A stretch of 64,000 nucleotides of DNA from Marinomonas sp. MED121 (GTDB lineage: Bacteria; Pseudomonadota; Gammaproteobacteria; Pseudomonadales; Marinomonadaceae). The stretch covers positions 576,868 through 640,867 of the forward strand of contig NZ_CH672431.1 in assembly GCF_000153025.1 (NCBI RefSeq), in the 5' to 3' direction. Each line of letters starts with the position of its first letter. The stretch's first letter is position 1. Positions 28,051-38,411 of this stretch are shown one piece after another. The position numbers and the translations under genes are program-made. The notes under the pieces were generated by a model. It made no database searches, was not told the origin of the DNA, and saw only the letters and a program-made list of their open reading frames with translations.

Positions 28051-29022
28051 ATGATGAAAAATTTAGTTGCCGGTCTAGCTCTTACTGCTGCCGCAAGTTT
28101 ATCTGTAAGTGCTGTTGCTGCTGTTGATCCAATGCTGCCTTCATACAATAAGGCAAGCGGTGTATCTGGCAACATTTCAAGTGTTGGTTCGGACACACTA
28201 GCAAACCTAATGACACTTTGGGCAGAAGATTTTAAACGTTTATACCCAAATGTTAACATTCAAATTCAGGCTGCAGGTTCTTCTACTGCGCCACCAGCAT
28301 TAACAGAAGGTACTTCAAACTTCGGCCCAATGAGCCGTACTATGAAGGACAAAGAAGTTGCTGCTTTCGAAAAGAAATTTGGCTATAAGCCAACAGCTGT
28401 TCCAGTAGCAATCGACGCACTAGCTGTTTTCGTACATAAAGATAACCCAATTAAAGGTCTTTCTTTACCACAAATCGATGCGATCTTCTCTTCTACACGT
28501 AAGGGTGGACACAGCGAAAACATCTCTAACTGGGGTGCTACAGGCTTAACAGGCGCTTGGGCTAACCGTGATGTACAACTATTCGGTCGTAACTCAGTAT
28601 CTGGTACTTATGGTTACTTCAAGAGTAAAGCGCTTTTCAAAGGTGATTACAAAAACAGTGTAAACGAGCAGCCTGGTTCTGCTTCAGTTGTACAGTCTGT
28701 ATCAACCTCTTTGAACGGTATCGGTTACTCAGGTATCGGTTATAAAACATCTTCAGTTCGCGCTATCCCTCTAGCGAAGAAAGAAGGTGGCAAGTTCATA
28801 GATGCAACACCAGCAAATGCTGCAACAGGTGCTTACCCGCTATCACGTTTCCTATACGTTTACGTGAACAAAGCACCTAACAAGCCTCTTGATCCACTAC
28901 AACGTGAATTCGTTAAAATGGTATTGTCTCAACTAGGACAAGAAGTTGTAGTAAAAGATGGTTATGTACCACTACCTAGCAAGGTTGTGAACAAGTACTT
29001 GAGCGACCTAGGTATTCAATAA
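28051..29022 (+). CDS. pstS: phosphate ABC transporter, periplasmic phosphate-binding protein
   Basis: This 323-residue protein binds phosphate in the periplasm for the PstCAB importer. A signal peptide [20 protein letters not shown] (then AVAA) precedes the mature start VDPMLPSYN. The phosphate-site segments [37 protein letters not shown] and [13 protein letters not shown] are present. I chose the ATG at 28051, with TGAGG 8 bases upstream and the signal peptide directly after; a longer frame from a TTG at 27940 overlaps the Pho promoter and is rejected. It is followed by a stem-loop and pstC. Confidence 0.95.
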   Translation: MMKNLVAGLALTAAASLSVSAVAAVDPMLPSYNKASGVSGNISSVGSDTLANLMTLWAEDFKRLYPNVNIQIQAAGSSTAPPALTEGTSNFGPMSRTMKDKEVAAFEKKFGYKPTAVPVAIDALAVFVHKDNPIKGLSLPQIDAIFSSTRKGGHSENISNWGATGLTGAWANRDVQLFGRNSVSGTYGYFKSKALFKGDYKNSVNEQPGSASVVQSVSTSLNGIGYSGIGYKTSSVRAIPLAKKEGGKFIDATPANAATGAYPLSRFLYVYVNKAPNKPLDPLQREFVKMVLSQLGQEVVVKDGYVPLPSKVVNKYLSDLGIQ

Positions 29023-29049
29023 TATTTGAACGGTACAGCGCAAGTTACT

Positions 29050-29079
29050 AAGCAGGAAAGATTAGTCTTTCCTGCTTTT
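29050..29079 (+). terminator. attenuating stem-loop between pstS and pstC
   Basis: A perfect 12-base stem AAGCAGGAAAGA/TCTTTCCTGCTT with loop TTAG is followed by TT-C-TT. It lies 28 bases past pstS. Partial termination or message protection here would give more binding protein than permease, as is usual in such operons. Confidence 0.65.
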
Positions 29080-29130
29080 CTTATTCCTGCTGCTGTCACA
29101 AATTTGCAACAAATTACAAGATGATTTCTG

Positions 29131-31386
29131 ATGAGTAAAACAACAGACAGTCAAGCACCAGACTTGGATTTTAATAGCCCAGCCCTGATTCGTCACAGAA
29201 AAGTAAGACGTTTCAAGGACAAGGCTGCAACGGCAGGTATCGCACTAGGTGGTAGCAGCGTCATTTTAGCTGTGCTACTTATTTGTTTTTACCTTTTGTA
29301 TGAAGTATTGCCTTTATTTGCAGGCGCTGAGATAGAACAAAAAGCAGCCTATAGCCTACCGCTTGAAGAGAGTGGCGCTAGTCACTACTTGACCCTCGAA
29401 GAACAAAACGAAGTGGCAATGCGTGTGGCACAAAATGGCAGTATCATCTTTTTTGATAGCCAAAACGGTGAGCTAATTAAGCATGTAGAAAGTACGGTTT
29501 CTGCAGATATGACTGCCTTTGCAATGGAAGATGATACCAGCCGTATTATGGCCCTAGCTTATGAGAACGGTGAGCTAGTTATAGCGCAACATAATTACAA
29601 AATCAGTTATCCAGATAATAAGCGTAAAATCACGCCTGTGGTTGAGTATCCATTCGGTAAACAAGCCATTAAGGTGGCGGACTTTCCTATTAAGCAGGTT
29701 GCCATTCGTAACGGTGAAGCCGCTCTTAGCTTAGTTGTGATGGGAGAAAGTCAAAGCCGTATAGTGAAGCTTGAGAAAGAAGTTAACTTTATCACCGAAG
29801 AAGTAGAAATCACGCAAAGCGAGGCTTCACTGCCATTTGTTGATGATGCTAAGGCGCTTTTGATCAGTGGTGATCAGAGATACCTTTACATTGCCACCAA
29901 AACGGGTGCTATGACTGAGCTTGATTTACGCAACCTAAATGACATCAAAATTAAAGCGCAACATCAGTTAACGAAAGAAGGCGCTGAACTGAGCTCCATG
30001 AGCTACTTGTTAGGTCAATCATCTATTATGGTGGCTGATGATACTGGTCGTGTGAGTCAATGGTTTAATGTACGTGATGAGCAAAATGTTGAAAACATTA
30101 CTTTTATTCGTGATGTTTCGCAGCCAGTTGGCATTATCGATGTGGCGATGGAACAACGCCGTAAAGGCTTTGCTACGCTCGATAATCGTGGTGTGGTTGT
30201 TATTTATAACGCAACCTCTTCTCGTCAGGTTATCAATGAAAAGTTAAGTGATGACAATGCCAGTAATATTGCATTTTCACCAAGAGCAAACGGCCTGATC
30301 TTAGAAGATGATAAAGGTATACGCTTCTTTGACATTGATAATGAACACCCTGAAGTATCATGGGGATCAATTTGGTCTGAGATTTGGTATGAAGGCTATC
30401 AAGAGCCAACTTACACTTGGCAATCATCTGCGGCAAACAATGACTTTGAGCCTAAATACAGCTTGATGCCTTTGGCTTTTGGTACCTTAAAAGCAGCCTT
30501 TTATGCCATGGTCATGGCGGTTCCTTTAGCCATTTGTGGTGCTATCTATACAGCTTACTTCATGGCGCCTGCGTTACGTCGTAAAGTAAAACCTGTGATC
30601 GAGCTGATGGAAGCCTTACCTACGGTTATTTTAGGTTTCTTAGCGGGTCTTTTCTTCGCGCCTTTCCTTGAAGAAAACCTTGCAGCAGCCTTTAGTATTT
30701 TGCTTGTTCTTCCTTTAGGTATTTTACTTTTTGCCTTTGTTTGGTCTCGTTTACCGAATCAAATTCGATGGTTATTGCCTGATGGTTGGCAGCCATTGAT
30801 TTTGATTCCAGTGGTTATTTTCTTAGGTTGGGCATGTGTTGCTATGAGTCCTGTCATTGAGTTGAACTTCTTTGCAGGTGATATGCGAGGCTGGATTACC
30901 AACGATCTAGGGATTACGTTTGACCAAAGGAATGCTTTAGTTGTTGGTTTCGCTATGGGTTTTGCCGTTATCCCGACGATTTTCTCGATTACGGAAGATG
31001 CCATCTTTAGCGTGCCAAAAGCGTTGACTCAAGGTTCGCTTGCGCTAGGTGCTACCTACTGGCAGACCATGGTGCGTGTTGTCTTACCAACAGCGAGTCC
31101 AGGTATCTTCTCTGCCATCATGATAGGTATGGGTCGTGCCGTTGGTGAAACCATGATAGTTCTGATGGCGACAGGTAATACACCAATAATGGACTTCAAC
31201 ATCTTTGAAGGTATGCGTACTTTGGCAGCCAACTTGGCGGTGGAAGTACCTGAATCTGAAGTTGACAGTTCCCATTATCGTATTCTGTTCTTAGCTGCAT
31301 TTGTGCTTTTCTTGTTTACCTTTGTGGTGAATACGATAGCCGAAACAGTGCGCCAACATTTACGTAAAAAATACGGTTCTCTGTAA
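29131..31386 (+). CDS. pstC: phosphate ABC transporter permease PstC, long form
   Basis: This 751-residue protein is much longer than the roughly 320-residue E. coli PstC. Residues about 40-66 form a first membrane helix. Residues 67-430 form a predicted beta-rich periplasmic domain with repeat-like stretches (LTLEEQNEVAMRVAQNGSII, SMSYLLGQSSIMVADDTGRVSQW), possibly a propeller. The permease core follows from about 445, with the ATPase-coupling loop in [21 protein letters not shown]. Long PstC forms occur in other marine gammaproteobacteria. The extra domain has no assigned function. Confidence 0.9.
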   Translation: MSKTTDSQAPDLDFNSPALIRHRKVRRFKDKAATAGIALGGSSVILAVLLICFYLLYEVLPLFAGAEIEQKAAYSLPLEESGASHYLTLEEQNEVAMRVAQNGSIIFFDSQNGELIKHVESTVSADMTAFAMEDDTSRIMALAYENGELVIAQHNYKISYPDNKRKITPVVEYPFGKQAIKVADFPIKQVAIRNGEAALSLVVMGESQSRIVKLEKEVNFITEEVEITQSEASLPFVDDAKALLISGDQRYLYIATKTGAMTELDLRNLNDIKIKAQHQLTKEGAELSSMSYLLGQSSIMVADDTGRVSQWFNVRDEQNVENITFIRDVSQPVGIIDVAMEQRRKGFATLDNRGVVVIYNATSSRQVINEKLSDDNASNIAFSPRANGLILEDDKGIRFFDIDNEHPEVSWGSIWSEIWYEGYQEPTYTWQSSAANNDFEPKYSLMPLAFGTLKAAFYAMVMAVPLAICGAIYTAYFMAPALRRKVKPVIELMEALPTVILGFLAGLFFAPFLEENLAAAFSILLVLPLGILLFAFVWSRLPNQIRWLLPDGWQPLILIPVVIFLGWACVAMSPVIELNFFAGDMRGWITNDLGITFDQRNALVVGFAMGFAVIPTIFSITEDAIFSVPKALTQGSLALGATYWQTMVRVVLPTASPGIFSAIMIGMGRAVGETMIVLMATGNTPIMDFNIFEGMRTLAANLAVEVPESEVDSSHYRILFLAAFVLFLFTFVVNTIAETVRQHLRKKYGSL

Positions 31387-31403
31387 CTTAGGTGAACAAG
31401 AGT

Positions 31404-33122
31404 ATGACAAGTATAAAAGAGAAAAAAATGCAAAAAGCATCCGTTTCAAATTGGTTTAAGTCTGGTGATCCATGGGTTTGGCTGAATGCTGGCGCAGTCG
31501 CGATCTCTGTCATCATGGTTATCGGCTTATTACTGTTAATTGCGGTACGTGGTCTGGGGCATTTCTGGCCTGCAGACATAGTTGAAGCTAAGTATGAAAT
31601 ACCTGGCTCACCTGCTTATAACTTGGTCGCAGAACGGGTTGAAAGTGTTGAAGTACCTGCAGTACAAGTAAGAGAAGCGGGTATTAATATCGGTGATGAT
31701 AAAGAACTAGTATCACGTACCCTGATGAAAACAGGTAACCGCGATTTTTATGGTTCTGACTTTCGTTGGGTATTAGATGACTTCTTAACTGAGGTAGAAA
31801 AGCCTGAAATGCTTTTTGCTGCTGAAAGACATGAATGGGGTAACCTTTATGGTTATCTTAAAGCAGTAAAAGAAGATGGCACTGTGATTGCTGAAACACA
31901 AGATAAGCAAGTGACTGACAGTGCTTTAGCAACGTGGGAAAGTTTTCAGCAGAGCATCGAAAGAGCGTTAGTCATCCATGATGACATCTATCAAATTGAA
32001 AAGCATGATATCGGTGCGATTAACCATGGTTTAGAGCGCCTACGTTTAAAGCAGCGTTCATTAGAGCTAAATGATGAGTTAACACCAGCGATTTTAGCTG
32101 ACCTAGATGCTGATAGAGCGGTATTTGATCAAGAGTACAAGGTACTGCAGGATCGTTTGATTACGCTTTATGGTGAAATTAATCGTGATACTTTCGTGGT
32201 GGAAGCCATGGACGGGACGATCAGCGAATTACAGGTTGCTAAAGTTGTACGTGCTTTTAGACCAAATGCGATGAATGTGTTTGAGAAAATGGGCTTCTAT
32301 GGCGCTAAATTGTGGGAGTTCTTATCTGATGACCCACGTGAAGCCAATACTGAAGGGGGGGTATTCCCTGCTATTTTCGGTACCATTATGATGGTATTGC
32401 TGATGACTATCTTGGTAACCCCTTTTGGTGTGGTCGCTGCGGTTTATCTAAGAGAGTATGCAAGCCAAGGTTGGTTGACGCGTATTATTCGTATCGCGGT
32501 AAATAACCTAGCAGGTGTTCCTTCTATCGTATACGGTGTATTCGGTTTAGGCTTTTTCATCTACTTTATGGGTTCTTCGATTGACCAAGCTTTCTTCCCA
32601 GAAGCTTTGCCTTCACCAACATTTGGTACTGGCGGCTTGATGTGGGCGTCAATCACCTTAGCACTACTCACTGTACCTGTGGTAATTGTTGCGACTGAAG
32701 AAGGTCTATCACGTATTCCAAGAAACGTACGTGAAGGTAGCTTAGCTTTGGGCGCGACTAAAGCAGAAACCCTATGGCGTGTTGTTCTACCTATGGCAAG
32801 TCCAGCGATTATGACTGGTGTCATTCTGGCAGTTGCACGTGCCGCAGGTGAGGTTGCACCACTGATGCTGGTGGGTGTTGTGAAATTGGCTCCATCATTA
32901 CCGCTAGATGGTAACTACCCATTTATTCACCTAGATCAAAAATTCATGCACCTTGGTTTCCATATCTATGATGTGGGTTTCCAAAGTCCTAATGTTGAAG
33001 CGGCAAGACCACTTGTCTATGCCACAGCCCTATTGTTAGTGATAGTAATTGCCTTATTAAACTTAGCGGCCGTTACCATTCGAAATCACTTACGTGAAAA
33101 ATATAAATCGCTGGAAATGTAG
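31404..33122 (+). CDS. pstA: phosphate ABC transporter permease PstA, long form
   Basis: This 572-residue permease is also extended: after a first helix (about 30-55) comes a 230-residue polar, helix-rich insert before the core. The core has [22 protein letters not shown], the loop that contacts PstB. I chose the ATG at 31404, with AGGTGA 8 bases upstream; an ATG at 31428 and a GTG at 31392 are alternatives. It lies 17 bases after pstC. The insert faces the periplasm by topology and may pair with the PstC domain (inference). Confidence 0.9.
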   Translation: MTSIKEKKMQKASVSNWFKSGDPWVWLNAGAVAISVIMVIGLLLLIAVRGLGHFWPADIVEAKYEIPGSPAYNLVAERVESVEVPAVQVREAGINIGDDKELVSRTLMKTGNRDFYGSDFRWVLDDFLTEVEKPEMLFAAERHEWGNLYGYLKAVKEDGTVIAETQDKQVTDSALATWESFQQSIERALVIHDDIYQIEKHDIGAINHGLERLRLKQRSLELNDELTPAILADLDADRAVFDQEYKVLQDRLITLYGEINRDTFVVEAMDGTISELQVAKVVRAFRPNAMNVFEKMGFYGAKLWEFLSDDPREANTEGGVFPAIFGTIMMVLLMTILVTPFGVVAAVYLREYASQGWLTRIIRIAVNNLAGVPSIVYGVFGLGFFIYFMGSSIDQAFFPEALPSPTFGTGGLMWASITLALLTVPVVIVATEEGLSRIPRNVREGSLALGATKAETLWRVVLPMASPAIMTGVILAVARAAGEVAPLMLVGVVKLAPSLPLDGNYPFIHLDQKFMHLGFHIYDVGFQSPNVEAARPLVYATALLLVIVIALLNLAAVTIRNHLREKYKSLEM

Positions 33123-33142
33123 ATAGCAGAGAAGAGACGATT

Positions 33143-33973
33143 ATGAGCGAAATGAAAGCACACTCAATTGATATTTCGGCGATGCAGCGTAGCCAACAGA
33201 CTTTGCGTATCGAAAATGAAACTCCTTGTTTAACTGTGAACAACCTAGAACTTTTCTACGGTGAGAAGCAGGCGTTGAATGGGATTGATATGATCATCCC
33301 TGAAAAGAAGGTAACCGCGTTTATCGGGCCATCTGGTTGTGGTAAATCAACCTTATTACGTTGTTTTAACCGTATGAATGATCTAGTAGATACTTGCCGT
33401 ATTACCGGTGAGATCAATCTACATGATACCAATATTTATGCGAAAGGGACTGAGGTAGCAGAGCTACGTCGTCGTGTGGGCATGGTGTTCCAAAAGCCTA
33501 ACCCTTTCCCAAAAAGCATCTATGAAAACGTGGCTTATGGCCTTCGTATTCAAGGCATTAATAAAAAGCGTATTATTGATGAAACCGTAGAATGGGCTTT
33601 GCGCTCAGCGGCACTTTGGGACGAAGTAAAAGACAGATTACACGAAAGTGCGTTAGGTATGTCTGGTGGTCAACAGCAACGTTTGGTTATTGCTCGTACC
33701 GTAGCCGTAAAACCTGAGGTGCTTTTGTTGGATGAACCTGCGTCTGCTTTGGACCCTATTTCAACTTTGAAAATTGAAGAGTTGATCCATGAGCTGAAAG
33801 AAGAGTTCACCATTGCCATTGTTACTCACAATATGCAACAGGCTGCCCGTGTTTCTGACTATACTGCCTTTATGTATATGGGTGACCTGATTGAGTTTGG
33901 CGATACTAACACCTTGTTTACTAACCCAAGTAAGCAGCAAACTGAAGACTATATTACTGGTCGTTACGGCTAG
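33143..33973 (+). CDS. pstB: phosphate ABC transporter ATPase
   Basis: This 276-residue ATPase powers PstCA. Walker [10 protein letters not shown] is at 62-70, the signature is [10 protein letters not shown], Walker B is [12 protein letters not shown], and the switch histidine is in IVTHNM. The region [11 protein letters not shown] is specific to PstB. An N-terminal 30-residue extension is common in marine members. It follows pstA by 20 bases and precedes phoU by 23. Confidence 0.96.
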   Translation: MSEMKAHSIDISAMQRSQQTLRIENETPCLTVNNLELFYGEKQALNGIDMIIPEKKVTAFIGPSGCGKSTLLRCFNRMNDLVDTCRITGEINLHDTNIYAKGTEVAELRRRVGMVFQKPNPFPKSIYENVAYGLRIQGINKKRIIDETVEWALRSAALWDEVKDRLHESALGMSGGQQQRLVIARTVAVKPEVLLLDEPASALDPISTLKIEELIHELKEEFTIAIVTHNMQQAARVSDYTAFMYMGDLIEFGDTNTLFTNPSKQQTEDYITGRYG

Positions 33974-33996
33974 CTCTGTCGATAAGGAAGAAGATC

Positions 33997-34704
33997 ATGA
34001 AAGAACTAATGACACACCATATATCGCAGCAGTTTAATACTGAACTTGAAGATTTACGCCAACATTATTTGACAATGGGTGGCGTGGTTGAAAAGCAGGT
34101 AAGTGATGCGATTGAAGCTTTACTAAACAGTAACTCTGATTTGGCTGAAGCCGTTCAAGAGCAGGACGCAACAGTTAATAAGCTAGATGAGCTTATTGAT
34201 GAGGAATGCACACGAATCTTGGCTAAACGCCAGCCAGCAGCATCTGACCTTCGTATGATTTTGTCTATCTCTAAAGCCGTCAGTGAGCTGGAGCGAATGG
34301 GCGATGAAGCGAAAAAAATTGGTAAGTTAACCCAGTCTTTAATTGAAGAGGGTGAGTCACCAAGAGGTTATGTTGAAATTAACCGTATTGGTACCATGGT
34401 ATCTCGCATGATACATGATGCGCTTGATGCGACTGCTCGTTTAGACATTGATCTTGCGATAAAAGTGGCAAAACAAGATCGCGTAGTTGATATGGAATAC
34501 AAGACAGCACTTCGTTCTTTAGCGACCTATATGATGGAAGACCCTCGAAGCATCACACGTGTTTTGAATGTGATTTGGGTACTTCGTTCATTAGAGCGTA
34601 TTGGTGATTATGCACGTCACCTATGTCAGCATTTGATCTATATGGTTAAAGGTGTGGACGTTCGTCACGTACCTGCACAAGAAATACAGCAAGAAATTGA
34701 ATAA
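33997..34704 (+). CDS. phoU: phosphate signalling regulator PhoU
   Basis: This 235-residue helical protein links PstSCAB to PhoR and keeps the Pho regulon off when phosphate is plentiful. Two repeats of the PhoU three-helix motif are visible, each with the metal-binding E/D-rich pattern (VSELERMGDEAKKIGK and LRSLERIGDYARHLCQ). AAGGAAG lies 6 bases before the ATG. It ends the pst operon before a terminator; phoBR are about 11 kb away. Confidence 0.96.
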   Translation: MKELMTHHISQQFNTELEDLRQHYLTMGGVVEKQVSDAIEALLNSNSDLAEAVQEQDATVNKLDELIDEECTRILAKRQPAASDLRMILSISKAVSELERMGDEAKKIGKLTQSLIEEGESPRGYVEINRIGTMVSRMIHDALDATARLDIDLAIKVAKQDRVVDMEYKTALRSLATYMMEDPRSITRVLNVIWVLRSLERIGDYARHLCQHLIYMVKGVDVRHVPAQEIQQEIE

Positions 34705-34722
34705 ACTTCATTTGCTTAGAAG

Positions 34723-34748
34723 AAGGCCTCTTTAAGAGGCCTTTTTTT
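34723..34748 (+). terminator. intrinsic terminator of the pst-phoU operon
   Basis: A 9-base stem AAGGCCTCT/AGAGGCCTT with a 3-base loop is followed by seven T residues, 18 bases past the phoU stop. Confidence 0.9.
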
Positions 34749-34867
34749 GGCTCTAAAGAAACTTAATCAGTGACTTGGGTTGAGTTTTGATTATTATGAG
34801 CTGTTATTGATTAGCAATAATCGTCACTAAAAATACACCTTAAAATGAGAAAGGGTTGAAGTGCTGT

Positions 34868-35368
34868 ATGTTTACCTTAGAAACAGATAAATCTCTTAGC
34901 AAAATTGAATTTTATGAGTCTTTGAATTTGCAATTAACAGGCTTGTTAATGGATGAAGAGGACTTAATTTGTAACCTTTCACAGTTTGCCGCTTTTCTGA
35001 TGCAAAGCTTAGAGGAGATTAACTGGGCGGGGGTGTATTTCGCACGAGGTGAGGAGCTAGTGTTAGGCCCTTATGTGGGTAAAGTTGCTTGCACTCGTAT
35101 TCCCTTTGGTCGAGGCGTATGTGGTACTGCTGCTAGCACTCAAACGGTTCAACGCATTGAGGATGTGAATGCCTTTGCTGGGCATATTGCTTGTGATAGT
35201 GCTTCAGAATCAGAAATAGTGATTCCTATTTTAGTCGCTGATAAATTAATTGGCGTATTAGATATAGACAGCCCTATTAAGGGGCGCTTCGATGCCGATG
35301 ATCAAGCAGGTATCGAAGCTTTATTAAGCTCATTAATTCAAGCCACTCGCTTTGATTGGCGCTTGTAG
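34868..35368 (+). CDS. msrC: free methionine-(R)-sulfoxide reductase (GAF domain)
   Basis: This 166-residue GAF-fold enzyme reduces free Met-R-sulfoxide. The three redox cysteines of the family are present: Cys75 in KVACTRIPFG, Cys85 in GRGVCGTAA and Cys109 in GHIACDSASESEIV, and the final IGVLDIDSP is typical. E. coli YebR/MsrC is clearly homologous. I chose the ATG at 34868; GAAAGGG lies about 12 bases upstream, so a TTG start at 34856 cannot be excluded. It is convergent with the HPt gene, 6 bases away. Confidence 0.93.
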   Translation: MFTLETDKSLSKIEFYESLNLQLTGLLMDEEDLICNLSQFAAFLMQSLEEINWAGVYFARGEELVLGPYVGKVACTRIPFGRGVCGTAASTQTVQRIEDVNAFAGHIACDSASESEIVIPILVADKLIGVLDIDSPIKGRFDADDQAGIEALLSSLIQATRFDWRL

Positions 35369-35374
35369 ATGCGG

Positions 35375-35731
35375 CTAAGATAGCCCCATTAACGCCAATT
35401 CATTAAGGCTGGTTTCAAGTAATAATGAGAGTTTATCAAGCGCTTCTTGATTGCTATTAATTGTATTATCTTGTGGATTGATACAATCATCTTCTAGCTT
35501 TTTTGCTAACTCTGATAAGGCTTTAAAGCCTATATTGGCAGCTGATGACTTAAGTGAATGAGCTCTTAGCCTTAGCTCTTGAGTGTGAGCTGCCTCATGC
35601 CAATTAACCTGTAAAAATGAAATATTAGCTTGGGCATCTGGAATAAAGGCTTCGAGTACTTCTTTCACCATAGGTAGCCCTAATTGGCTAATTAACAAGC
35701 TGATTGCACTTTTATCAACTAATTCATCCAT
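35375..35731 (-). CDS. HPt phosphotransfer protein
   Basis: This 118-residue four-helix protein has the HPt phosphorylation motif RAHSLKSSAANIG, with His58 as the phospho-acceptor, followed by LAKKLEDDC. It relays phosphate between receivers. It is the last gene of a three-gene operon and follows the histidine kinase by 39 bases. No intact receiver is encoded in this cluster, so its partner receiver must be elsewhere. Confidence 0.9.
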   Translation of the reverse strand: MDELVDKSAISLLISQLGLPMVKEVLEAFIPDAQANISFLQVNWHEAAHTQELRLRAHSLKSSAANIGFKALSELAKKLEDDCINPQDNTINSNQEALDKLSLLLETSLNELALMGLS

Positions 35732-35770
35732 TGTTCTCTTTATCCCCCCTTGTTGTAAGCTCGTTTCAAT

Positions 35771-37600
35771 TTAGCTGTAAGTTTGGCTAGAAATAAACTC
35801 CTGATGCTCAAGCTCATTGATTGAGTGGCCCATATTTAGATGTAATAAAGGGCCTTTATATAAGGTGCTAGCGATCGATTTAGTGCGTTCGTGACTAATA
35901 TTATAGTCTGCTAATACTTGGCATCCATTATGAATTAGCTTTTGCAAATTCATATAAGTTAAATCATCAAACATATGATCATCACCAATATACACATAAT
36001 GAATTTTTTGCTCAGGTATTTGGTTTAGCATATTTGTATGAAGTGGTGTATTAAGCCCTAGCGCATTTGCTTGCATTGCCATTAAGTGGGCAACAGAATC
36101 ATTGGCCTCTAGAATAATCATGTTTTTGTTAGACAGAGATTTAACCAGTCCAGAAACAGATTTTCCTTCTTTTATTGGCAGGATTTGATGGTGGAATATG
36201 GGGAATTCTAAAATAAACTCGCTACCGCCTGATTCTGGGCTATGACAGCTTAGCTCCCCATGCATTAGATGGGCGAGAGCTCGGCAAAGGTAAAGCCCCA
36301 GGCAGTATTTATTTTCTGGAAAGCTAGGGACTTGGCTATCGAGAGGGGCTTGGAGCATCTCTAAAATACTGTCTGAAATGCCTATCCCTGTATCTTTAAT
36401 CACAATTTGGATCATGCTAGCAGGCACTTCTGGATAGAGCGTAGGGCGCCATGTGGAAGCCTTAGATTGAGAGAAGCGTACGACAAGACTGATGTGACCT
36501 GACGGAGTGAATTTAAATGAGTTGTCGATCAGATTGAAAATGATTTGATGTAATCGACTATTATCGTAAATTGCTTGATCAGGCAGGTTTAAGTCAATAT
36601 AGCTTAATACCCTTACATCTTTCGGATTAGAGCGCTTAGCGGCTATTTTAATGCTCTTCTCAAGCTCTAGCGCTAGATTAAAAGGTGCGTAATCTAGCAC
36701 AAGGTTATTAGACGCTATGTCGGATAGATCTGAGAAGTCTTTGATTAAATTAAGTAATAGGTTTCCTGAATCTTCAATACTATCCAAAATTTGACTCTGT
36801 TCACTGTTGAGTCCTTTGGTTCGTAATAACTTGCTCATGTTAATGACCCTATCGAGCGGCGTATTTACTTCATGGCTCATTGTTTCTAAAAATAGGGTTT
36901 TATCTTGTGCAATGTTTTTAATTTGGTGCTCGGCATTCTCCGCTTTCAAAACGGCTTTTCGGGTAGCCCTGATATTTGATAAGAGTACTAAAAAGAGTGT
37001 AATGGCATTGATGATGAAAAAAATCATCATGTATCTAAAAAGCTGGAATTCTTCAAGAATTCCTTCCCTTTGTTCTACCGCATAAGCTCTGGCACTTTGA
37101 TTGACCAAGTTAACAAACTTTGTAATTTGAGGTTCTAGTCTATTTAGCTTTTCAATGAGGTCTTCTAGATTTGAGAAGTCGTTATTTTCGATTTGAATGA
37201 TAATAGGCTGTATTAGCTCTAGTTCAGCACTAATAAAGTTTAAAATTCGAATACTACGACCATCACCATAATAGTGAATACGATTACCGACATTACCCAC
37301 TTTCAATAAATCGAGACGACTCATTAAAAGGTCATAATAGAAAATAACATCACCAGTTAAAGGTGAGTTGTTGTGGTTAATTTTTTTCAGATAATTAGCG
37401 AATCGATAACTTTGTACTTGGAATTGTAGGCTAGACCAGATGCTACTTTCGTAGGTGGTTCTGACATGTTTGGTACTGTTGGAATTAGCAAGGAAGTATA
37501 GAGCAACCGAGGCAATTAGTGTGCAAGCAAAAGTGATTAATAAGAAAGAGGTAAGACGTTTCATTATTAAGGTTTTTACGTCTTTCTTCAATCCTTTCAC
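35771..37600 (-). CDS. histidine kinase with degenerate C-terminal receiver
   Basis: This 609-residue membrane kinase has helices at about 16-38 and 189-211 enclosing a 150-residue periplasmic helical sensor. The phospho-acceptor is His243 in FLETMSHEVNTPLD. The ATPase has N-box NLIDN (356-360) and DTGIGIS (403-409), then GLYLCR. Residues 490-609 have receiver-like spacing (NKNMIILEANDS) but no acidic pair, no clear phospho-Asp context and no C-terminal Lys, so this is probably a pseudo-receiver. The GTG start at 37600 has AAAGGAG 6 bases upstream. It follows the periplasmic protein by 27 bases. Confidence 0.87.
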   Translation of the reverse strand: MKGLKKDVKTLIMKRLTSFLLITFACTLIASVALYFLANSNSTKHVRTTYESSIWSSLQFQVQSYRFANYLKKINHNNSPLTGDVIFYYDLLMSRLDLLKVGNVGNRIHYYGDGRSIRILNFISAELELIQPIIIQIENNDFSNLEDLIEKLNRLEPQITKFVNLVNQSARAYAVEQREGILEEFQLFRYMMIFFIINAITLFLVLLSNIRATRKAVLKAENAEHQIKNIAQDKTLFLETMSHEVNTPLDRVINMSKLLRTKGLNSEQSQILDSIEDSGNLLLNLIKDFSDLSDIASNNLVLDYAPFNLALELEKSIKIAAKRSNPKDVRVLSYIDLNLPDQAIYDNSRLHQIIFNLIDNSFKFTPSGHISLVVRFSQSKASTWRPTLYPEVPASMIQIVIKDTGIGISDSILEMLQAPLDSQVPSFPENKYCLGLYLCRALAHLMHGELSCHSPESGGSEFILEFPIFHHQILPIKEGKSVSGLVKSLSNKNMIILEANDSVAHLMAMQANALGLNTPLHTNMLNQIPEQKIHYVYIGDDHMFDDLTYMNLQKLIHNGCQVLADYNISHERTKSIASTLYKGPLLHLNMGHSINELEHQEFISSQTYS

Positions 37601-37627
37601 TTGCCGCTCCTTTGGGTTAACGCCTTG

Positions 37628-38128
37628 TTATTGGTTAACCACTATTTGATTCACTTGCCAGATTGCTCTGCCGTAATAAGATTCGTTTTTAAGTTTTGGG
37701 TTATCGTCAAAAGGGTACACAATCATGATAGGCCCTTTATTACGTACTGTCATAGGGACACCATCCATATGAGTCGCAAAAATAGCCCCAATCTCAGTAA
37801 AATCTTTAATTGGAATATCAATCATATAATCGTTAAGCGCAATAACACTTAAGTTTTCACCTTCAACACCGAGTAACTCAAAAAAGTCTTCTGCTTTAAA
37901 CCCTGTATAGGTATGTTTACCTTCATTAAAAGGCGTATGAGTACTCACAGAGTCTCTTGGCAATTTATCTAACATGTAACGATCAAATATTGCATCACTA
38001 TCTTTATTCGTATTACTGATTAAACCGCTAACCGTTAACAATGTGCGAGTAGTGGGTAATTCTAATGAATAGGATAGAGAAGAGAAAATTAAGCAAATGG
38101 ATAATATGCCAAATTTTAAGCTTTGCAT
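37628..38128 (-). CDS. periplasmic molybdopterin-fold protein (SUOX/YedY-like), cofactor Cys absent
   Basis: This 166-residue protein has a signal peptide ending near residue 22 (SSLSYS, then LELP). The mature part resembles the small oxidoreductase-molybdopterin-binding domain: LLTVSGLIS, FKAEDFFELLGV, NDYMIDIPIKDF and GPIMIVYPFDDNP. The mature chain has no cysteine, so the usual Mo-thiolate ligand is absent. It probably serves as a ligand-binding partner for the adjacent kinase rather than as a redox enzyme (inference). AAGGGA lies 7 bases before the ATG. Confidence 0.7.
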   Translation of the reverse strand: MQSLKFGILSICLIFSSLSYSLELPTTRTLLTVSGLISNTNKDSDAIFDRYMLDKLPRDSVSTHTPFNEGKHTYTGFKAEDFFELLGVEGENLSVIALNDYMIDIPIKDFTEIGAIFATHMDGVPMTVRNKGPIMIVYPFDDNPKLKNESYYGRAIWQVNQIVVNQ

Positions 38129-38355
38129 GACGTGTCCCTTCTAAAGGTTGGTTAACAATTTGCTAATAATATTAGTCTAAAACTATGGGGGATTGCAGTA
38201 ACTAATCAGCATAAAGTGACATAAATTTCAGAATTTTCAGAAAGATTTACAATAAACCAATACTTTGAGAGATAAAAGAGCAAGAAACATGCTTTCTTTG
38301 TAAATTTATTTTATATATCAATTAGATGAATGCTGTATCTTTTTACTTTCAAGGC

Positions 38356-38388
38356 AAAAAAAAGCCTCCATCAAACATGAATGGAGGC
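38356..38388 (-). terminator. intrinsic terminator of the opp operon
   Basis: Stem GCCTCCAT (38364-38371) pairs with ATGGAGGC (38381-38388). On the minus strand it is followed by eight T residues (38356-38363). It lies 24 bases past the oppF stop. Confidence 0.9.
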
Positions 38389-38411
38389 ATTAAAGGGCAT
38401 TGCAAAGTTGT

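Noticed and set aside
29090..29104. Second Pho box in front of pstC
   Set aside because: CTGTCAC occurs once (29093-29099), but there is no upstream half site at 11 bases and no good minus-10.
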